From positions 30,568,083 to 30,632,082 of the forward strand of contig OZ025240.1 of assembly GCA_964019155.1 (NCBI GenBank): 64,000 nt of DNA, given 5' to 3'. Positions within the stretch are counted from its first letter, which is position 1. Each line of letters opens with the position of its first letter. Source of the DNA: Osedax fenrisi. Its lineage: Eukaryota; Annelida; Polychaeta; Sabellida; Siboglinidae. Below, piece after piece: positions 55,684 through 64,000 of this stretch. A model generated the notes under the pieces. That model ran no database searches and had not been told where the DNA came from. It saw nothing but the letters and a program-made list of their open reading frames with translations. Made by a program: the position numbers and the translations under genes.

Positions 55684-56478
55684 CTATTTCCCATTTTATT
55701 ATATATATATAGCCTATATTATAATATATACTATATATTTTTAAATATTATAATATATAATAGGTAGCTATATATTATATATATACTATATAATATATAG
55801 CTATTCTACCATAATTTAAATTAATTGTAGATACTAACTAATATTATATATGTTCCCTATATATAGGAAGATATGTTCCACATGTATTCTGTAAGGAGAT
55901 CATATCGATCCTTTATTATGTTATTTAGATTTTAAAATACTTAAGTTTGTACTTAAGTATACTTATATGTATAATTATTGAATAATTATTTATATTATTA
56001 GTAATAATATTCCTAATTTGGATATATCACTATTTTATTTGGATGTGTGTATATTAATAGAAAATATAAATTATGTAAAATTAAGTTTGGATAACATTCT
56101 GCAAGTTTCTCCTTCTCCAAATGTAGACCTTAAAATTAACATATAAACTAATAAACTAAAATATATAGATCACATTTTTTGTCCAAATAACATTCAAAAA
56201 TGTTGAGTTTTAATCAAGCATATGATCGGTTTACCTATTTATAATATAATATAACATGTTCACCTTATAGTGATGGATACATTCATAGAGAAATAAGTGT
56301 TTTCGGTTAATTATGATTTAGTATGCAGCTACCACTAGCTAGAGAGAAAGCTTTATCTCTAGCTATGTGGAATCTACCACCGATGTCCAACACCTCTCCG
56401 CTTCAGAACTATTATATTTTATATACGACACATTTTTTCAGATAACTAACGTGAAAAATCTATAGATGAGAAATATCA

Positions 56479-56514
56479 AGATCTCCTATAACCTCGAGGT
56501 TATAGGAGGTCTTG
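56479..56514. repeat. CCTCCTATAACC hairpin 4
   Basis: AAGATCTCCTATAACCTC and GAGGTTATAGGAGGTCTT form an 18-bp stem with one mismatch and no loop. Confidence 0.8.
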
Positions 56515-56519
56515 GAAAT

Positions 56520-56791
56520 ATTTGTATTATTGGCAATAATTTATTGTCATGCCTTATTTTTTTCCCCTTCGTTACTGAGCAATTTGTGACATGTTTAGAT
56601 TGCTCTCGATATTATTAGCTATACTATATATCCTAGGCTATATATATATATATAGGCTACAAGATACATCGCATAAATTGGATAATTACATTACACGGAA
56701 ATAAAATATAAATCAATATAATTGGTCTCAACAATTTTCTGTAACCATGCACCAAGGAAATTCTAATATGATTTTTGACTCTGTGATATAT

Positions 56792-56831
<40 letters not shown>

Positions 56832-58024
56832 CTTTAGCTTCAGGAAGCTAAAGGAGGGCATGTATAATTGCATTAGATTGAATAATAATAACAAAATATT
56901 TGCAAAGATTACCTACCAATGATTATGACCAAGGGATTAGGTAATAGTGATTGTTAACTTTGCCCCTTGAACTATTATAAACTTTGACATTTAAACCTAT
57001 TGTGTGTATTTATTATTTATTGTGGATTTGTATTTATAAAATTAAATATTTATCCAACTTCCTTATTTTAATATTAATTTGAATATTTCGATTATATAAT
57101 TTTACCAGGTTAATAAAATTAATGTTATATAAATTCTATATATATAATTTATATTAAATATACAAATATAATAATAGCGTAAAACATAAATAAATATTTC
57201 AATGTGAAATACGTATCCTATAATTATTTAATAATTATAATAATTTCCTAGAAATATAATATTAAATTATTAAATTAATATAAATTCAATTCAAAATTTG
57301 GACAGAGAGAATTTATTATAAAATAATGTTAAATTATTAAAAAAAATTACAATTAAAATATTTAATATTCGAAGTAGTAACACTATGTTACACATATATC
57401 GTAGGCTACGATTCCTAGCCGTCTAATTACTGAGTCTAAATTTGGCGCATATAATATATCATATTAATTTAATAATTACATATGACATTTATTAAATTTT
57501 AATAATCATGGTCAATAATAACATTAAATAATGTAATGTTATTATAATCATTTAATGATGTAGGTACCCTATTATAATAATCATTATGATAATCATATTC
57601 AATTAACTATATTAACTAACTTAGTTACTATGTGTGCGTATTAATATATGCGAGCTATTGAAATTAAGTGAAGTAATACTTTTATAGATAACTGCACGAT
57701 TTGGGAATGGTATTCAACATTTGAGGCGGGCGTAGAGCTTACAACCAGTTCGGGAAATTATAAATAGAGTATATGTGTATATACATGCATCAATACATAC
57801 AGCTAATAGCTGAACTATAGATAAATATAAAGTATACACTCGTATACAAGATAACTCTTCCTTTATGTTTAACTATATAATATATGGTAAAATATGTATA
57901 TTACATATACACACAAGCACACACACACATACATACACACACACACACATATATATATATCGTATTTATATATCAAAAGTATAATATTATACAAATAACA
58001 TTATATTTAACAAATAATATAATC

Positions 58025-58057
<33 letters not shown>

Positions 58058-58101
58058 CAAGTTTGTATGTATGCATATGTGTGTATGCAAGTATGTATGT
58101 A

Positions 58102-58146
<45 letters not shown>

Positions 58147-58440
58147 ATATTTGGATGTATGTATGTGTGTGTGTGTATACATGTGTTTTTAGTCTAATTA
58201 GTAATCGCATTTTATCAATAGATGATCACATATATATACATACATATATATACGTGAATATACAAATATACCCTATAACTGTCTACGCATCGGGCGCTTG
58301 GCGCCCACCTCAATTATTGGAAAAAAAATTCCCATATCGTTCATCCCCTTTTTATATACTTTTATTCACTGTGACTAAGATATATTCACAGTATGAGTCA
58401 TACTGAGTAATGACTGTTTCAAATAGTGTTTGATGATTAC
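56520..58440. other. AT-rich intergenic sequence with microsatellites
   Basis: No gene recognised. (CA)/(TATG)-type arrays at 57907-57960 and 58030-58185 generate spurious open frames on both strands. Confidence 0.55.
57907..58185. repeat. Compound CA, TA and TATG microsatellites
   Basis: ACACACACAT, TATATATA and TGTATGTATGCA runs in succession, separated by 60 bases of AT-rich sequence. Confidence 0.85.
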
Positions 58441-58448
58441 CTGAAAAA

Positions 58449-58775
58449 GCGATTTCGTGGGGAATTATCTCATGCGGATTGGTGAAATCACGCATTGATA
58501 ATACATGTAATGTAAATATTTATTTATAAATAGTATAATTTACACTGTGTACTAATTCATCAGACCAAATTAAATCATTCTGGTTATCCTGTTTTATCAC
58601 AAGTCGAGTATATTCATATTTATATATTTGATGGTAATCAATGATCTCAAGCAAAGTGATTTTGTGGGGAGTATTCCTGGGTGTATTTGTGATTTCGTAC
58701 GCAGTGTAATTCCTACTATTCATAAATAATTATTTATATTAATATGTATCATCATTGCGTACAATATCACTTTTA
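58449..58775. repeat. GTGATTTCGTGGGG repeat, copies 2 and 3
   Basis: Two copies in tandem, at 58449-58555 (GCGATTTCGTGGGGAATTAT, TGCGGATTGGTGAAATCACG) and 58643-58775 (GTGATTTTGTGGGGAGTATT, GTGATTTCGTACGCAGTGTA). Both share ATAAATAATTATTTATAT-type tails with the copy at 19360-19505. Confidence 0.65.
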
Positions 58776-59852
58776 TTCGATTTGATATTCAAAGCCCCAA
58801 CTATCTAAGATATAATATATGTGTTTACAGAAGTTTTTGTTGGGTTCATCATAAAATATTTAAAGTCTGTGAATATGGTTAAGATTTTAGATTATGTATT
58901 GATACTAGATAATATTGATCACAAAATCATAAATAGATATAATAATTATAATAATGTATGCACAAATATATGTAAATTATTTTTGTAGATTTATTTTCTT
59001 AACTACCATATATAAATACTTATGGATATTGTATATATAATATAAAATATATATTATATATATATATATATATATATTCTGAAATAGAAATAGCCTAATT
59101 TTATATATTGATTAAAATTAAATATGCACTTATATATATATATATATAATATAATAAATTAGTTAGTAAATACTTATTTTTGAAATATTTCAAAAATAAG
59201 TTAAGTACAAAAACAATTAAATAATATCAATTCAATTAATTAAGATGAATAATATTTATTCTCTGTGACTCCACCCTCCAGCCAGAACCATCCTCATATT
59301 TCTAATTTAGTAAACAAAAATTAATGTAGACTATATATAGCTCTAAACGTAATGTACAAGATACAAACAAAAGTAGTTAATGTTTTATGTATTTCTAAAG
59401 TTATGGTGCTTTTAATAAAACAATAATTATAGATAAATCTCCTATGTTACCATGTAAATAAATACCCTGTTGCGCCGGCCCTTAGTAATGGGAAACATCA
59501 CTTTTATTATAGATATCATAGTAACATTTATTATAATTTAATAGATTATAATTATTATAATTTATTAAATAAATATATAATAATCAGTATATTATATATT
59601 GTATTGATAATTATGATTACTATATTTGATCAATTTAGTTATGGTACATCAATTATAAAGAGTATTGCATAATACTATCGTAGATTTAGGGTGGAAATCT
59701 ATCCACAATACATATAATTCTGCCAATCTAAATCAGCTATACAGCACTATGTAAACAATGATCAATTTAAGTTCACAAATCCTAGAATATGAATTCTATA
59801 TATTATATTTATAATTTGTATTTCTTATGACACATTAGTTATATTATTATAT

Positions 59853-59883
<31 letters not shown>

Positions 59884-61030
59884 CATGCTTTCTCATGATA
59901 AGTTAGTTATCATAATTACCTATATATAACGAATACACACTAAATGCAGCACCTTAGGCTAAATTGTAAGTAATGTGGCATTACTAATACCATATATCGG
60001 TAGTAATAAGTGGTATACAATTTATAAATATACTATAAATAAGTGGCATAATATTATATTTTAGACCATTTATATAATATATAATAAAATATTATAAATA
60101 CATTAAAAACAAATCGTATAAATGATCTAAACATGTTATAATATTATAATGATATACAGATAGTTGTTATTTTTGATCATTTATTGTTTGTCATAGAATA
60201 GAGTTTTAGTTTGTAAATATGTGAAGAATTACTTTCAAGAAATCTATGTTAGATTAAAGGAAAGTCAGCCTTAACAAATATAGAATATAAAAACTGTATA
60301 TAAAAAATCAAACATAAATAGAAAATAATATGTAGTATATATACTATTACCTATAAAAAGGTATGTCTAGAAATAGCAATAATATTACTATATACAATAT
60401 ACAACTGAAGTCATCATAATAATATATAAGTTAATCACAAGTATAGCAGTGTCCTTGATTAAGGCTAGAAGCCTTATGACTCATCATGTGACTCATATGT
60501 AGTCATGTTTCATCATATGATCTAGGTAATATATTTAGTATTCTTATAAATACATCATACTAGAATATTACTATTCATCTATTTCAAATAGATTATTTGA
60601 AAATATGAATAATTGAATATTTTGTATAATATTATATAATGTAAATAATATATAATAAAGATATATTATTCTGTATGTTTGTAGTATTATAATATAATAA
60701 TCTACAGTAAATAATCTATACTGATTAACATGAATATATTATATTATATATAATTATGAATAATATTAAAATATAATCAGGTTATACATAATATAGGAGT
60801 TATATAATATCATATTTAATGTATTATATTTTACATTGGTATGTAATAGAAACTTTGAACTATAAACTTCACATAATATATATGAATTTATATTATTATA
60901 TATAAATATTGTTTGTTCATTATGTATTATAGAAACACTTTATTTTATTTATTTTATTAACATGTATTATATATTTATTTATTTTCATTTTATTATTTGT
61001 TCATATCATAGTATATTATTTAATTACGTT
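58776..61030. other. AT-rich intergenic sequence
   Basis: (TA)n runs near 59052-59078, 59132-59148 and 59850-59882. A CGCCGGCCCTTA terminus near 59473 is related to the ends of the element at 5204-5821. No gene recognised. Confidence 0.5.
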
Positions 61031-61062
61031 TACGACCTAAGGGACTCCAAAGCCAATGTTAG

Positions 61063-61425
61063 TGCCTTACAACGCTAGCATCAAGTACAGCATCAAGTGC
61101 AATAACAAGTCGCCACCTAAAATCTATGAAAACTTCTATTTTCTATTAACAAGTCGCCGTGCTTGATGCTCCATGTGAAGAGCTAATTTGCTCGGTACCA
61201 AGCGCAGTAATAAGTCGCCGAGCTCTGGTAACAAGTAGCCGGCCTCTGGTAACAAGTTGCCATCATATTCAACACGTTCCATTTTGATAAATATACCCAA
61301 TAACAAGTCGCCGGCCTCTAGTAACTCGCGGTACTTGATGATCACTATCTGAATACCAATAATAATTTATACTGAGCATCAAGTGCAGTAACAAGTACAG
61401 AACAAATCGCAGTGCTTGATGCTAG
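61063..61425. repeat. Irregular AACAAGTCGCC / GCATCAAGTGCAG repeat cluster
   Basis: TAACAAGTCGCC or close variants occur at least six times, and GCATCAAGTRCAG or its inverse GCTTGATGCT several times, at uneven spacing. The cluster is notably GC-richer than its surroundings. Confidence 0.7.
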
Positions 61426-61429
61426 TGGT

Positions 61430-64000
61430 GTGTACCCCACTTAAAGCGGATATCGCCATGGATAAATTTGTTAAAATCGGAAAAAACATTTTTTATAATG
61501 TACTATTGATTAATATTATGTTATTTAATGATATGTAACTGAACAAATTATCTATAAAATCAGTTTTAAAATAGCATAAAAAGCATCTTTTTTAACATGT
61601 CTTTTTAAAATAAATTATTTATTTTGAAATCTACATTCAAAACTACTATACATTGTTATATAATGTTTTATATATAATAGAATCACAATTTCATAAATTT
61701 AAAACTGGATTTTTTTTATATTTATTTTGAAATCTACATTCCTAACTAATATAAATTGTTATATAATGTTTTATATCTAATATATAATTATAACATTTAC
61801 ATATAGATAAGAAAACATATATATTACTTTATAATATTTATTTTATATTAGCTGAATATATAATTTGATTACACTCTGATAATAAAAAAATAACATTAAT
61901 TATATAACTACAATTATTAAATTACAATTATAATTATTAACTATAATTATTAAACTACAATTATTATATAACATATAATATATATAAATTTTATAAATAT
62001 AACATTTATATATATATAAGAAAACATATATGTTACTTTATAATATTGATTTTATATTAGCTAAATGTATAATTTTATTACTTTATAATTTATTTGAATT
62101 TAATTGAATTTATTTATGTGTTGACTTTTCAAATGAGTTTTACTCAAATATACTCGAATACATTTTGTTGCTATGTTTGCGTATATAAATGAGTGTTTAG
62201 ATAAAATTACTGAGCGATCCATCTAATTTATTTTGCTATATATAAATAATATATGTATGCACAATTCCAGAGAGACAATATTATAAAATATAATTATGAT
62301 GTATTGGATTAAATAAAATTGGTGACAAAATTAAATAAAAGTATGTCTATTATTATACATGTAAAATAATATTTGTTATTTTTTTTGTCTCTAGGATAAT
62401 AGATATAAATGTCCTTTTTATATAACAAAAAAAAATAATTTTTAAATTCAATGACGATATTTTTCGAAATACTCAAAAAATGGATGCAATGCGTTCCCTA
62501 TTTCTACACATGTTAATTCAACAAAATGGCCGTCCCATGGCGCTATCCCCTTATACATTCATCATCATCATCATCATCACACAAACACACACACATATAT
62601 ATATATATATTTGTAAGCTGTATAAACTATCTATAATAGCCTTATTTGTTAGTTCTAAACTACATAAATTATTGCATTATTTTTTAGAAATGTGAAAGTT
62701 TGTAGTGATTGTAGCAGGACAATAGTTGTATGTTCACTGATTATGACATGGACAGTTGGACAATTATGTATTTGTGCATACATATATATTTATAAATGTT
62801 TATACATTTTTAAATAAAGTATTATTAATATTTACGATCCGATTTTATAGTGAATATATATAGTTAATAATTAATTTGTTGATGTAATAATGAATAATAA
62901 CGATGTACAATATGGACGTGATATTCTCTGGTGTAGCGTGTATCATTATTCAGCATAGACCTCTAGCATCTAGCTTGGCTGTCCACATGCATGATAGTTA
63001 GACGCCCAGATGATATATTGCATTGATTGTTCATGCTACAAAAAGCATATCTTAACTTATAATATTATTGTGAATAATCGAGTGAATAAATGTAAGTGTA
63101 TTTGTAATTGTATATGTAAGTGTATTGCATAACACTCTTGAAGGGGAAGAACGTTTGTAATTTTTACATGTAAAATATAGCGAATATATATGTGTATTAA
63201 AAGATCTTATCTACAGAGATACAGTTAAAAATGGTTAAATTGTGTTACTTTATATATAGCATTCATATGATATGAATCATATCTAACTATATTCCTACCT
63301 CATACGATCATATGACAAGTATTTGATAATGACAAATTAAATTTAACATTTGTTTTACCTAAACAGATTTGATTTTTATTATAAGTGTATTAAATAAATA
63401 TATGTATATTTTAAAATATACCTTCATATCATCATCTATATATTATGTATAAAATGTAAGTTCAAAAAGTTCAAACATGCATATCTTCCAAATATTATAA
63501 AATGTGTAAACAAATACTGATATAAGATTTTTTTGTAAAAAATATGAAATAATAATGTGTTAGATATATATTGTGTTAGATATATATTGTACTACATAAA
63601 TAATGTACTTATGGTTACTTTTGAACGACATAACATGCTTCATTTAAAAGTAATGAATTATAATTTTATATTTTAACGTAAATTAATTGTTGATACAAAA
63701 TGAATATTAACGCTTTATCCCTCCTAAAATCAAACATATTTCAATGACTTCTAGAATATCTATCTCTAGTCATCACATAATATCTATCTATCTCTAGTCA
63801 TTGTTATGTATTCTCTAAAATTCAACAAATTGTATATCTTATTCTAAAACCTCCAGTCGAGGTACAACCTCCATGTGACTCGCATGTTTAAGATAAATTA
63901 ATATTTAACTATAGTATATATATATATATATATATATTAGTGATTATTTATGCTATGCTATGCATCTGAAAGTATCATTTAATTAAGACCAACATTCTTA
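61430..64000. other. AT-rich right end of window
   Basis: No gene recognised. Contains (CATCAT)n and (CA)n near 62557-62592 and a duplicated TCTAGTCAT/ATCTATCT segment near 63755-63805. Confidence 0.5.

Noticed and set aside
57884..58406. Cys/Tyr/Val-rich frames of about 100 codons
   Set aside because: Translations of TATG, TG and TA microsatellites with no splice or family support.

Overview
This window is nuclear DNA of an animal, probably an AT-rich invertebrate. The reasons are small exons with GT-AG introns, phase-consistent splicing, metazoan gene families (a PLEKHH/MAX-1-like adaptor, a CCDC59-like nucleolar protein and an immunoglobulin cell-surface receptor), long (CA)n and (TA)n arrays, and many short inverted-repeat transposons. 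I cannot assign the phylum. Most long uninterrupted reading frames here are microsatellites or transposons. The genes were found by joining short exons whose splice sites and phases agree.

Left half, minus strand (31634 down to 576, running off the left edge): a PLEKHH1/2 (MAX-1)-like gene. Five phase-0 exons at 31.6-25.5 kb encode the amino-terminal coiled coil. After a 21.4 kb intron, six exons at 4.1-0.6 kb encode the acidic, serine-rich linker that precedes the PH domain in this family. The PH, MyTH4 and FERM domains would lie outside the window. The large intron holds a Ty3/gypsy relic with an hAT-type MITE inserted in it, LTR-like repeats, many MITEs, a tRNA-like repeat family and a minus-strand multi-exon pseudogene. 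In that pseudogene the splice sites and phases look intact, but the exons carry five in-frame stops.

Middle, plus strand (35456-43665): a small lysine-rich gene resembling CCDC59/TAP26 (Fyv7-like, pre-rRNA processing). Five exons were found and one internal exon is unresolved. It is divergent from the PLEKHH-like gene. Its stop codon is only 294 bases before the start codon of the next gene.

Plus strand 43960-52893: a complete eight-exon gene for a 469-residue type I membrane protein. It has a signal peptide, three immunoglobulin domains (domain 1 recalls the Kirre/nephrin group), a proline-rich stalk, one membrane helix and a short cytoplasmic tail. Its introns are unusual. Intron 3 starts with a G-rich GTGAGG-containing repeat and ends with a 1.7 kb array of 11-bp pyrimidine-rich units (CCTCAC...) that runs into the acceptor site. 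Before exon 5, the acceptor region plus the start of the exon is tandemly repeated.

Right end (52.9-64 kb): no gene recognised. It holds AT-rich sequence, a cluster of hairpins built on CCTCCTATAACC, a repeated GTGATTTCGTGGGG element, microsatellites and an irregular AACAAGTCGCC repeat cluster.
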